Part shown: positions 23,051-30,718 of the stretch, piece after piece
Numbering within the stretch: the first letter of the stretch is position 1
Layout: each line of letters begins with the position of its first letter
Assembly (NCBI GenBank): GCA_029553955.1
Contig: JAKPJZ010000041.1
Location: forward strand, 1 to 43,538
Length of the DNA stretch: 43,538 nt
Source of the DNA: Chloroflexota bacterium
GTDB lineage: Bacteria; Chloroflexota; Anaerolineae; SpSt-313
Direction of reading: 5' to 3'
Program-made: the position numbers and the translations under genes
The notes under the pieces: generated by a model
Seen by the model: only the letters and a program-made list of their open reading frames with translations
What the model was told of the DNA's origin: nothing
Database searches by the model: none

Positions 23051-24058
23051 CTACAGGGACGGCGGGGTGAACGCGGTGAACTCGTCCTCGGTGGCGGGCA
23101 CGGTGAACTCGCCCTTCTTGACGCGCTCCTTCAGCGCGTTTGCCTTGTCGAGGACATCCTTGGGCAGGGTCTTTTCGCTCGAGGGCGAGATGTCGATGCC
23201 GCCCTCGGCGATGCCGCGGGTGACGATGCCGCCCTTGAACTTGCCTTCGGAGACAGCCTTGCAGGTCTCATAAACGGCCACGTCGACGCGCTTCATCATC
23301 GAAGTGATGACGTTGTCGGGCGCCAGCGCGTACTGGTCGGTATCGACGCCGATAACCTTCTGGGCGCGCTTCTTGGCCGCGTTGATCACACCCAGGCCCG
23401 AGCCACCGGCGGCCTGGTAGATGATGTCGGCCTTCTTGTCGTACTGGCCGTTGGCCATTTCCTCGCCCAGGGCCGGGTCGCCAAAGCTGCCGACATAGCT
23501 GACGAGCACCTGGCAGTCAGGGTTGGTGGTCTTGACGCCGGCGCGGTAGCCCACCTCGAACTTTTTGATGAGCTCGCCTTCCATACCGCCGACAAAGCCG
23601 ACGACATTGCTCTTGGTCATCAGGCCGGCGATGGCGCCCACGAGGAACGAGCCGTCCTGCTCCTTGAAGAGGAGGCAGGCCACGTTGTCCGCGGGGACGA
23701 CCGAGTCGACCAGCGCAAAGTTGACCTTGGGATACTTGGCCGACACTTCGGCGACGGCATCGGTGAGCAGGAAGCCAACGCCGACGACCAGGTCGGTCTT
23801 CTGCTCGGCCAGGGTGGTCAGGTTGGGCACGTACTGCGAATTCTCGCGCGACTCGACGACCTTGGCCTTGCCGCCCAGGTCCTTCTCGGCCTTCTGCAGG
23901 CCCGCCCAGGATGTGTCGTTGAAGCCCTGGTCGCCCAGGCCGGCCTGGTCAGTGACCATGCCGAAGGTCTTGGTCGTGGCGGCGGGGGCGGCGGGGGTGC
24001 AGGCGCTGATCACCAGCGCGAGCACGGCCAGGCCGACCATCACTCTGGCGATTCTCAT
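23051..24058 (-). CDS. BMP-family substrate-binding lipoprotein
   Basis: A 335-residue lipoprotein; ATG at 24058 behind GGAGGG. Signal ALVISAC gives an acylated cysteine at residue 20. TKTFGMVTDQAGLGDQGFND is the hallmark of the BMP/PnrA family; NVVGFVGGMEGELIKKFEVG, YVGSFGDPALG and VIGVDTDQYALAP follow. PnrA-type proteins bind purine nucleosides, and most systems with this permease set import nucleosides. It leads the operon, consistent with needing excess binding protein. Confidence 0.9.
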   Translation of the reverse strand: MRIARVMVGLAVLALVISACTPAAPAATTKTFGMVTDQAGLGDQGFNDTSWAGLQKAEKDLGGKAKVVESRENSQYVPNLTTLAEQKTDLVVGVGFLLTDAVAEVSAKYPKVNFALVDSVVPADNVACLLFKEQDGSFLVGAIAGLMTKSNVVGFVGGMEGELIKKFEVGYRAGVKTTNPDCQVLVSYVGSFGDPALGEEMANGQYDKKADIIYQAAGGSGLGVINAAKKRAQKVIGVDTDQYALAPDNVITSMMKRVDVAVYETCKAVSEGKFKGGIVTRGIAEGGIDISPSSEKTLPKDVLDKANALKERVKKGEFTVPATEDEFTAFTPPSL

Positions 24059-24334
24059 GGTGGAGTCCCTCCTCTGAGATGGGTGCCTCGTAGCCGAGGC
24101 GGCGGTCAACAGTGGTTCCGGCCGGTAGGTGCTCTCTCGATAGGCGTAAGAGCTCTCTCACCTCCTTGCCATGCTGCGGCAGCAAGCGGAAAGCCCGATG
24201 GACGATGCCCAGACACTATGCCAATGATACACCCTTTGGGCCGCTTTCGTCCAATATGGCCCTGACGCATGCGGATTGTTCGGAGCGCTATACTCTGCTA
24301 AGGATACAACCGTATGGCTCGAGAACCAGGCCAT

Positions 24335-24362
24335 CCGGGTCTCATGCCTCGCGCATGACCGG
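24335..24362 (+). repeat. CCGG-N20-CCGG dispersed motif, copy 5
   Basis: CCGGGTC, TCATGCCTCGCGCATGA, CCGG: this copy folds by TCATGC/GCATGA. It precedes the palindrome by 14 bp. Confidence 0.6.
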
Positions 24363-24376
24363 AACTGAACCTTTTA

Positions 24377-24454
24377 GGGGGATTGTCGGCTGGGTGGCTG
24401 GCCCGTGGCCGCCCACAGGCGGCCACGGGCCAGCCACCCAGCCGACAATCCCCC
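24377..24454. repeat. 78-bp palindrome with 4-nt loop
   Basis: Arms 24377-24413 and 24418-24454 (37 bp each) are exact complements around CACA. It is 3' of the amidase gene (minus strand). It is the only long member with a normal-size loop. Confidence 0.9.
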
Positions 24455-24547
24455 CCCTTTCGGGCCATGGCCGGGGGGAAGCGCAGCGGGTCAGCCGGCA
24501 GCCACCTGGGTCGTCTGCAGTTGCCCGCACCAAGAACGTCTGCAATG

Positions 24548-25603
24548 CTAGCGGCGCCTGCGCATGCACAAAGCCACGGCTACCGCCCCGGGCAGCATGG
24601 CGGTGGCGCAGAGCTGGCTGAAGAACTGGTTGAGCTGCGTCTCGAGCCAGGCCAGGAACTGCTGCTCGGCGCTCGCCAGCCAGGCTTCGAAGCGCTGGGT
24701 CAGCTCGGCCTGCTGCTTCTGCCACCACTCGTCGAGGCGCGCGGCCAACTCGGCCTGCCACTTTTGCCACCACTCGTCGAAGCGGCGCTGCAGGCTTTCC
24801 CAAAAGCTCTCTGAGGGCGGGGGTGGTTCGTCGGGCGGTGGCTTCGTGTCGTCCTCTGAGCCGATAGGACTGTCGCCGAAGAAGGCCAGAATGCCGTTGG
24901 CGATGCCCAGGGCTGCCTTCGGCTGGTCGTGCACCAGGATCTGCTGGTCCTCGGGGGTAGTCAGCCAGCCCATCTCGACAATGGCGGCCGGCGTCTGGCG
25001 GTCGATATAGGTGAACGAAAAGTGCCGGGTCATGTCTTGGGTGATCGTCGTGTCAGGCGCCTTGGGCATGCCCGTCGCCTTCATGTACTCGGTGAGCAGG
25101 CTGCTCACGAGTCTATCATCTGCATCCGCCATCTTCGTCAAGTCATAGTGCGCAACCTTGACGCCACGAATGGTATGGTTCTTGTCGTTGCCGTCGCAGT
25201 GCAGCATCACAAAGGCATCAGCCGTGTAGCCGGGCGGGGTGGTGGCGGGCAGTACCTCCACGGTGTACTTGGGGCTCTTGTCCCTGAGTTTTTTCGCTGC
25301 CATCTCGGCGACGTTGAGCGCCACCCGCCATTCGGTTTCGCCGCCGCCCGATGTTCCGGTTCTGTTGTGGAGATGCGCCAGCTCGGGGGGCAGCTCGTTC
25401 TGCTTCCAGTGCCCGGCCTGGATGGCCACCTTCCTGCCGCTGCCCTGGGCGGGCGGGGCAGGGCTCTGTGGAGGGGGTGCGGGCGCGGCGCCGAGTGCGT
25501 GGCTACGAGAAGGGATGAACAGGCAGAGGGCCAGCAGAAGGAGGACGATCCCTCTACGCCGGAGCAGGATTGCCGAGTTGGCATGATGGCTACCTTGAGT
25601 CAT
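24548..25603 (-). CDS. N-acetylmuramoyl-L-alanine amidase with tail anchor
   Basis: A 351-residue protein; ATG at 25603 behind GGAGAG. Signal segment about residues 15-36. The Amidase_3 domain (about 57-250) shows AIQAGHWKQ and the glutamate of GETEWRVALNVAE, then FVMLHCDGN and VEMGWLTTPEDQQIL (zinc ligands and catalytic Glu region). It cleaves the amide bond between MurNAc and the stem peptide. After a Pro-rich linker come amphipathic Trp/Glu/Gln helices (DEWWQKWQAELAARL, DEWWQKQQAELTQRF) and a terminal hydrophobic segment ending MRRRR, probably a membrane anchor. That tail is unusual. Confidence 0.82.
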   Translation of the reverse strand: MTQGSHHANSAILLRRRGIVLLLLALCLFIPSRSHALGAAPAPPPQSPAPPAQGSGRKVAIQAGHWKQNELPPELAHLHNRTGTSGGGETEWRVALNVAEMAAKKLRDKSPKYTVEVLPATTPPGYTADAFVMLHCDGNDKNHTIRGVKVAHYDLTKMADADDRLVSSLLTEYMKATGMPKAPDTTITQDMTRHFSFTYIDRQTPAAIVEMGWLTTPEDQQILVHDQPKAALGIANGILAFFGDSPIGSEDDTKPPPDEPPPPSESFWESLQRRFDEWWQKWQAELAARLDEWWQKQQAELTQRFEAWLASAEQQFLAWLETQLNQFFSQLCATAMLPGAVAVALCMRRRR

Positions 25604-25722
25604 GGTGATTGCTCTCCGCAGTGGCGCCTTTGTGCAGAGGTGCACGGCAGGGATTGCCAATCCGCTGCTCGCCGCCGTGTCGTGACCGTGACAGTGGTCA
25701 GGCTGGAGCCGAACTTGTCATG

Positions 25723-25752
25723 ATTCTACAATGCTTATGCAGACTCTGTCAA
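25723..25752 (-). promoter_or_regulatory. Promoter of the amidase gene
   Basis: On the minus strand: TTGACA (25752-25747), 18-bp spacer, TAGAAT (25728-25723). Confidence 0.7.
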
Positions 25753-25822
25753 GCAGAGCATCCAGGCGGGGTACATCCATGATGCGCGAGTTCACTGCTA
25801 GGCCCAATACATTTCAAATAAC

Positions 25823-25987
25823 GGGTGCATCGTAGTAACGACTTTAGTCGTCGTCACACAGTCGCCTGCGACTGCCAGCGGTCGTGACGCTTGTCGCTCG
25901 GCGCGCCGGGGCTAAGCAGGCGGCGCAGCGATGCCGATTTGGCCGCCACTGTGAAGACGACCAAAGTCGTTACTACGGTCGCCACCC
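25823..25987. repeat. 165-bp inverted-repeat element with GGGTG/CACCC ends
   Basis: GTAGTAACGACTTTAGTCGTC (25832-25852) pairs with GACGACCAAAGTCGTTACTAC (about 25957-25977) with one mismatch; outer ends are GGGTG and CACCC. No clear target duplication. Just upstream (about 25779-25800) CATCCATGATGCG...CGAGTTCAC resembles the left end of the element at 35811. No gene in the 25753-26006 gap. Confidence 0.6.
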
Positions 25988-26006
25988 TATTCGAAGGGTA
26001 TTGCTG

Positions 26007-26888
26007 CTAGGCCGCGAACCGGCGCCTGATGTACTCCAGCGCCGGCGGGTCGATGAGGCCCTTTGCCACATCGACGCGCTCCTCCAGGTTCTCGGTGCCG
26101 GTAAAGGCGGCAAAGGCGGCCTGTGTCGCCGCGCTCCAGGCGCCGTCGGGCTCGCCCTGGTAGTAGCCCAGGCGGGCGAGCAGCGCCTGCAGCTCGGCAG
26201 CGAGGGCGTGGTCGATGGTCAGGCGCTCTTCGGGCCGGCTGGCGCCGAAGAAGAGGTGGTGCAGTTGCAGCAGGTTGCCCAGCTCGACGACGGGGTCGGG
26301 GTGGTCGTCGACGCGCAAGTCGACGTAGCGGTCGTTGTAGCCGCCATAGCTGCCGCCGGGCTTGACCACCAACAGCGCCGCCGACTGCCGGCCGCGGCGG
26401 TCGCCGCCCGCGCGGTCGCCGGCGAGCAGCGCGGCGTGCAGGCGGTCGGCCAGCTCGCCGGTGGCGTGCTCGTAGGCCGTGGCGATGGCGCGCACCACGC
26501 CCTCGCCGGCGAGGATGTTGCCCTGTACGGCGAAGCCGTCGCCGGTGAGGCCGCCGGCCCAGGGCATGCAACTCGCGCCGGTGAAGGTGGTCGCCCGGCC
26601 CTGTGCGTCGACCAGCCCGGCCTGGCGGTGCTCGCGGCCCTCGTCGGCGGCGGTGAGCCGCGCCAGCGCCTCGGCCGCCGGCAGGCCCTGCGCCAGCAGC
26701 GCGAGGCCGTCGGCACCGTACGAGAGGTTGGCCAGGCTCTGCGTGGCCACGGCGCCCACGCCGGCGCGGGCATAGGGCACCACCGCGCCCACGGCCAGGA
26801 ACTTGCTGGCCACGGCGACGCCCCAGCTCCCCTCGCCGGGGTCGTGGGCGACGATGGAGAAAGTGTGGATGGCAGGCGGAGCAGACAC
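26007..26888 (-). CDS. DUF1028 Ntn-hydrolase-like protein with C-terminal extension
   Basis: A 293-residue protein; GTG at 26888 behind AGGAGG. The N-terminal THTFSIVAHDP-type start (here IHTFSIVAHDP), WGVAVASKFLAVG, ATQSLANLSYG and GGYNDRYVDLRVDDHPDP identify DUF1028, a family with an Ntn-hydrolase-like fold and unknown substrate. The C-terminal 70 residues (LQALLARLGYYQGEPDGAW) look like a peptidoglycan-binding-like helical domain often fused to DUF1028. There is no signal peptide, so it is probably cytoplasmic. Confidence 0.82.
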   Translation of the reverse strand: MSAPPAIHTFSIVAHDPGEGSWGVAVASKFLAVGAVVPYARAGVGAVATQSLANLSYGADGLALLAQGLPAAEALARLTAADEGREHRQAGLVDAQGRATTFTGASCMPWAGGLTGDGFAVQGNILAGEGVVRAIATAYEHATGELADRLHAALLAGDRAGGDRRGRQSAALLVVKPGGSYGGYNDRYVDLRVDDHPDPVVELGNLLQLHHLFFGASRPEERLTIDHALAAELQALLARLGYYQGEPDGAWSAATQAAFAAFTGTENLEERVDVAKGLIDPPALEYIRRRFAA

Positions 26889-26909
26889 GGGATACCTCCT
26901 GTTGACTGG

Positions 26910-27060
26910 GCGCGAAAGGCACGAAACACCACGAAAGGGCGCGAAAGGCGCGAAGGAGGGGCCGCTTGCATGTACTGCAGCTCAATCAAAGGCATGGAGG
27001 GCACGGCTCCTCTTTCGCGGCCTTTCGTGGTGTTTCGTGCCCTTTCGTGCCTTTCGCGCC
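26910..27060. repeat. Inverted repeat of CACGAAA-type units
   Basis: GGCGCGAAAGGCACGAAACACCACGAAAGG on the left mirrors CCTTTCGTGGTGTTTCGTGCC on the right (about 27021-27041) around a central loop. The arms are built from short degenerate (GGC)RCGAAA units. It fills the gap between the dehydrogenase and DUF1028 genes. Confidence 0.65.
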
Positions 27061-27068
27061 TCACGTTC

Positions 27069-28097
27069 CTACGGCACAATCACGGTCCGGACGTCGCCTC
27101 GGAACTCGTCGAGGGCGTCGAGGACCGCGTTCACGGCGGCTGCGTCGAGGGGCACGGTGCGGGCGACGACCTGCGAGAGGTCGAGCCGGCCGCGGCGGGT
27201 GAGCTCGAGGAGCAGCGGCAGCTCTTGCAGCAGGTGGTCGTTGGAGCCGATGATCTCGGCTTCCTTGCCCAAGAGGTCGCGGTAGGTATCGACCGCCAGC
27301 GGCTGGCGGCCGATGCCCACGATCACCGCCCGGCCCAGTGGGGCGAGGGCGCGCACGGCCTGGTCCATGGTCTGCGGCAAGCCGATCAGCTCCAGCGCCA
27401 CATCGACGCCGCGGCCGCCGGTGAGCCGTGCGAGCTCGGCCACGGGGTCGGCGCGGCCGGCGTGCACCGGCGTCGCCCCATAGCGCGCGGCGAGCGCGAG
27501 CTTGGCCTCGTTGATATCGACGGCATAGACCTCGAGCGCCCCCATGGCCTGCCCGAGCTGCACGGCCGACATGCCCAGCCCGCCCGCGCCAAAGACGGCC
27601 AACGTCTCCCCGGCGGCCAGGCGGCCCTTGCGCAGGGCGTGCAGCGCGGTGGCCGAGGAGCACATGAGCACGGCGCCGTGGGCGAAGGGGATCTCCTCGG
27701 GCAGGGGCAGCAGGCTGCGCGCGGGCACGGCCACGTACTCGGCATAGCCGCCATCGCGGTGCTTGCCGAGCATGGCGCCCTGGGGGCAGAATTGCTCGCT
27801 GCCGCGGCTGCAGTAGGAGCAGTCGCCGCAGGTGGCCAGGTAGTGGGCGCAGACGCGCGCGCCCGGCTGCAGCCCGGTGACCCCCGCGCCCACCGCCTCT
27901 ACCACACCGGCCACCTCGTGGCCCAAGGTGAGCGGCAAGGGGCCGGCCGGCGAAGTGCCGGCGCGATAGTGGGCGTCGGAGTGGCAGATGCCGGCCGCCC
28001 GCACGCGCACCAGCGCCTCGCGCTCGCCCGGCACGGGGATGGGCACCTCGTGCCGCTCGAGCGGCCGGCCGACCTCGACCAGACGGATTGCCTTCAT
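27069..28097 (-). CDS. Zinc-dependent alcohol dehydrogenase
   Basis: A 342-residue medium-chain dehydrogenase; ATG at 28097 with GGGGAGGT upstream. Catalytic zinc ligands in GICHSDAHY and GHEVAGVVEAVG, structural zinc cysteines in CGDCSYCSRGSEQFC, and the NAD-binding loop VFGAGGLGMSAVQ with an acidic VDI following (NAD rather than NADP preference). It oxidises alcohols or polyols to carbonyls. The substrate is not evident from neighbours. Confidence 0.88.
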   Translation of the reverse strand: MKAIRLVEVGRPLERHEVPIPVPGEREALVRVRAAGICHSDAHYRAGTSPAGPLPLTLGHEVAGVVEAVGAGVTGLQPGARVCAHYLATCGDCSYCSRGSEQFCPQGAMLGKHRDGGYAEYVAVPARSLLPLPEEIPFAHGAVLMCSSATALHALRKGRLAAGETLAVFGAGGLGMSAVQLGQAMGALEVYAVDINEAKLALAARYGATPVHAGRADPVAELARLTGGRGVDVALELIGLPQTMDQAVRALAPLGRAVIVGIGRQPLAVDTYRDLLGKEAEIIGSNDHLLQELPLLLELTRRGRLDLSQVVARTVPLDAAAVNAVLDALDEFRGDVRTVIVP

Positions 28098-28123
28098 ACC
28101 TCCCCCCTTCCAGCAAGTGGAAT

Positions 28124-28197
28124 CACCCGGAGCGGTGACCGGGCTTGACGCTACGCGCTACTCCGGTGCTGAACCCCTCCTGGTGCGGGGCCGGGTG
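28124..28197. repeat. CCGG-N20-CCGG motif, copy 7, inside a hairpin
   Basis: CCGGGCTTG, ACGCTACGCGC and CCGG at 28139-28166. It is enclosed by TCACCCGG (28123-28130) and CCGGGTGA (about 28191-28198). No long palindrome follows; the downstream CCCCTCC...GCGGGGCC may be a degraded one. Confidence 0.5.
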
Positions 28198-28265
28198 AGT
28201 GCAGAGCAGAGCGCCCGGCTGTTGCCAGGATGTCTCGGGTGGCAGGCCAACTCTCCGGCAGCCTG

Positions 28266-29351
28266 CTAGCTCGCCGGTGCTGTCAATGCCTCGATGACGC
28301 GGAAGGGGTCGCTGGCGATGACGCTGGAGGCATAGAGCTCCATGGCACCGATATCGGAGGTGCGGTTGGTCAGGTCACCGCGGTCGACGATGCGCACCAG
28401 CGCCGGAAAGTCGCTCCAATCCTCCTGCACAGCGTCGATGGGCCGCAGGTAGACGGCCACGTTAAAGCTGCGCACGCCGAGCCGGTGCACCAGGGCGTCG
28501 AGCGTGCGGTAGAGGGCGCCGGCCATGTCGTGGTCGAGCCGTTTGCCGATGAGGAGTATCTCTTTCTCCTTCACCGGCGTCAGATGGGCCAGCACCTGGG
28601 CGGTGCCGTAGGCGGTGGCCAGGCCCAGCGAGCGGTGCGCGGCCACGAGGTCGTCGAAATAGCTCGTGCCGTGGGCCACGCCATAGAGCAGGGCGGCGCG
28701 GCGCAACGCCTCCACGCGGGCATAGTGGATGCCGCGGCTGAGGGTCATTTGGGCGTGGCCGTGGATGATCGACGCCCCGGCGCGCCAGAGGCCGTTCCAC
28801 ATGAAGAAGAAATAGCGCGCGGCGTTGTCGGCGTTGTGCGCCTTGCGCGCCCAGGCCAGCGCCGTGTGGAGCGCGTCGGCGACACTTTCCTCGCTGAAGG
28901 CCAGGGGGTTGTGCTCGTCAAAAATGACCAGGCCATGAAAGCCGTCGTACTTGGCAATGTTCGAGGCGGTGATGCAGCGCTTGCCCTTCACGCGGCCAAA
29001 GACGTCGGCAGGCGTGCCCGTCTCGGGGTGGCAGAAGGGGTCGCCGGCCTTGGCAATCTCGGCCTCCACCTCGGGGTTGCCCCGCGCCTCCATGGGCCGG
29101 CTGGCGCGCAGTTCGTTGAACAGCGCGCCCTCCAGGGTGATCAGGTTCGTCACCTTGACGATGCGCTGCTCCTCCACGGCGGCCACCGAGCCAAAGTACT
29201 TTTCGATCCAGCCGTGCATCTCGGGGGGAGCGACCAGGCGGCCGGTGGTGGTGACGAGGTGGTAGATGCGGGCGATGCGGTCCCGCTCGGGGGCGGGGAG
29301 CGCCAGCACCAACTCCTGCAGTTGCGCGATGCTGCGCGTCGTCTCGCTCAA
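28266..29351 (-). CDS. GalT-like HIT-superfamily nucleotidyltransferase
   Basis: A 361-residue protein; TTG at 29351 behind GGAGG gives the best start. SIIHGHAQM is the HIT-type catalytic HxH(x)Q motif as in galactose-1-phosphate uridylyltransferase; FHGLVIFDEHNPL and RYFFFMWNGLWRAGASI flank it. GalT enzymes transfer UMP between hexose-1-phosphates through a uridylyl-histidine. Whether this acts on galactose, glucose-1-phosphate/ADP or another substrate cannot be told. No other Leloir genes are nearby. Confidence 0.7.
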   Translation of the reverse strand: MSETTRSIAQLQELVLALPAPERDRIARIYHLVTTTGRLVAPPEMHGWIEKYFGSVAAVEEQRIVKVTNLITLEGALFNELRASRPMEARGNPEVEAEIAKAGDPFCHPETGTPADVFGRVKGKRCITASNIAKYDGFHGLVIFDEHNPLAFSEESVADALHTALAWARKAHNADNAARYFFFMWNGLWRAGASIIHGHAQMTLSRGIHYARVEALRRAALLYGVAHGTSYFDDLVAAHRSLGLATAYGTAQVLAHLTPVKEKEILLIGKRLDHDMAGALYRTLDALVHRLGVRSFNVAVYLRPIDAVQEDWSDFPALVRIVDRGDLTNRTSDIGAMELYASSVIASDPFRVIEALTAPAS

Positions 29352-29399
29352 TGTGTGCCTCCACGTTGCATGCGACAGATGGAAACGATGGTAGCTCAC

Positions 29400-29408
29400 A
29401 TTATACCA
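29400..29408 (-). promoter_or_regulatory. Extended -10 promoter
   Basis: Minus-strand TGGTATAAT with consensus TATAAT at 29405-29400, 49 bp before the TTG start. Confidence 0.5.
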
Positions 29409-29432
29409 CCATGCCGCAAATGAGGCGCCTTC

Positions 29433-30422
29433 TCACGGCACGAGGTTGGGGTCCACGATGTAGGCCCACCAGTTGTTGCGCACGCCTTCGTGCTCGCCCT
29501 GGAAGTGGGGCAGGTGGCTGAGCCACCACAGGTGGTGGGCGCGGGTGTCGCCGCCGCCCCACTCGGCGCTGGTGACGGTGCGCGCGCGGCCGGGGAGGTT
29601 GGGGTAGGTCAGCCAGTCGTCGCAGTAGCAGCGCACGGGGCGCGGGTTGCCCCAGTCATAGTCGCGGGTGCTGTTGGGCGCAAAGTGGACGTTGCCGCAC
29701 TGGGCGCGGCCCGGGGCGATGCGGTCGTAGAGGGTAAAGTGCTCCCACATGTTGCGCCCGCGGCCCAGTCGCTGGTACACGCGGGCCATGATCGACTCGA
29801 CGCGGTGGCCATAGTTCTCGAGCATCTCGCCGACGCCGCGCTCATAGTTGAAGGCCATGATGGCAAAGCGGCCCGTCGCGCGGCCGCTGTGCGGCACCGG
29901 TGGCGAGTTGAGCCAAAAGGCGCCGCGGCCGGCCATCGTCGACTCGGCGTCGCCCGAGAAGGGGAAGGCGAAGAACCAGGCTTCGTCGATCTCGGCGCGG
30001 TCGTAGCGGCCGATGAGGTCGAACGCGGCCACCTGCGCCGGATAGTCGATGGCGTCGGGTTGGTGGAACTGCTTGCGGTGCCAGGCGCGGGCATAGCTCT
30101 CGCCGGTGTAGCGAAAGCCATCGACCTTGGGGGGGAACCAGTCGGCCTGAATGCGCTCGACGATCTCATAGTTCAGGTAGCCGTGGCTGGCCTCGCGCAG
30201 GTCGGCGATGTACTGGCCGGCGAGCGCATCGGGGTCGTTCCAGCCAAAGGCCTCCGTCAGCCGACGGCCGCCTTCCGCTTCGAGCGGTGGGTTGTGCACG
30301 ACCATGAGCAGGCGGCGCACCAGTGGCGCGGCCGGCTCCTGCGGCGCCGCCTCCACCGTCAATGGCGCCTCGGGCTCGGCGGCTGGGGTGAGGCCGAGGC
30401 GCCGCAGCAAGCGGTTGACCAT
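29433..30422 (-). CDS. Conserved protein of unknown function
   Basis: A 329-residue protein; ATG at 30422 behind GAGGAGG. No signal peptide or membrane helix; an Ala/Pro-rich stretch (about 15-35) precedes the folded part. Visible blocks: LMVVHNPPLEAEGGRRL, FGWNDPDALA, AFNYERGVGEMLENYGHR, NSTRDYDWGNPR and HHLWWLSHLPHFQGEH. It is rich in Trp, His and Asp, suggesting a metal-dependent enzyme or carbohydrate-active protein, but I cannot assign a family. It has its own promoter. Confidence 0.7.
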   Translation of the reverse strand: MVNRLLRRLGLTPAAEPEAPLTVEAAPQEPAAPLVRRLLMVVHNPPLEAEGGRRLTEAFGWNDPDALAGQYIADLREASHGYLNYEIVERIQADWFPPKVDGFRYTGESYARAWHRKQFHQPDAIDYPAQVAAFDLIGRYDRAEIDEAWFFAFPFSGDAESTMAGRGAFWLNSPPVPHSGRATGRFAIMAFNYERGVGEMLENYGHRVESIMARVYQRLGRGRNMWEHFTLYDRIAPGRAQCGNVHFAPNSTRDYDWGNPRPVRCYCDDWLTYPNLPGRARTVTSAEWGGGDTRAHHLWWLSHLPHFQGEHEGVRNNWWAYIVDPNLVP

Positions 30423-30449
30423 CGCCACCTCCTCGCAGCAAGTAGTTTC

Positions 30450-30478
30450 AGTATAGCGCAGGGCGCCTGCGCCGTCTA
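30450..30478 (-). promoter_or_regulatory. Promoter of the unknown-function gene
   Basis: Minus strand: TAGACG (30478-30473), 17-bp spacer, TATACT (30455-30450), 28 bp from the ATG. Confidence 0.6.
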
Positions 30479-30508
30479 CCCAGACCCGCCCCCACAGGCG
30501 GGCAACGA

Positions 30509-30612
30509 GGTTCGTAGTCGGCGCTTCAGCGCCTTGACCATGCGCTTTGGCGCCGCATCCGCAGTTGCTGCCATGTCATAGGGTCAAGGCGCTGAAGCGC
30601 CGACTGCGAACC
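30509..30612. repeat. 31-bp-arm inverted repeat between divergent genes
   Basis: Arms 30509-30539 and 30582-30612 match with one mismatch (GGCGCTTCAGCGCC is itself a palindrome) around a 42-nt loop. It lies between the promoters of two divergent genes. Confidence 0.75.
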
Positions 30613-30630
30613 TTGCTACAGTGCTGCGCG

Positions 30631-30659
30631 TTGACTCCTCGCGCCGCCGCGGCTATAAT
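30631..30659 (+). promoter_or_regulatory. Promoter of NAD(P)HX repair gene
   Basis: TTGACT (30631-30636), 17-bp spacer, TATAAT (30654-30659); start of transcription about 50 bp before the ATG at 30719. Confidence 0.8.
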
Positions 30660-30718
30660 CCTCTCGCTGCCCCGCACGATGCCCTCGCCGTCGCCTATCT
30701 TTGTGCTTGGAGTGCGCC

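Larger units (their letters stand above)
24059..24547. other. Gene-free gap, BMP operon leader side
   Basis: A 489-bp gap between the amidase stop and the BMP operon start. The right part holds a CCGG motif and a palindrome (separate entries). On the minus strand a weak promoter may lie near 24220-24250 (TATCAT). No riboswitch was recognised. Confidence 0.4.

Noticed and set aside
21887..24265. Long plus-strand open frame (792 codons) across the BMP operon
   Set aside because: It is the antisense shadow of the ATPase and binding-protein genes, has no recognisable domain and runs through the palindrome; high GC makes stops rare.
25884..28148. Long plus-strand open frame (754 codons)
   Set aside because: Shadow of the DUF1028 and alcohol dehydrogenase genes on the other strand, with low-complexity Gly/Ala/Val composition and no domains.
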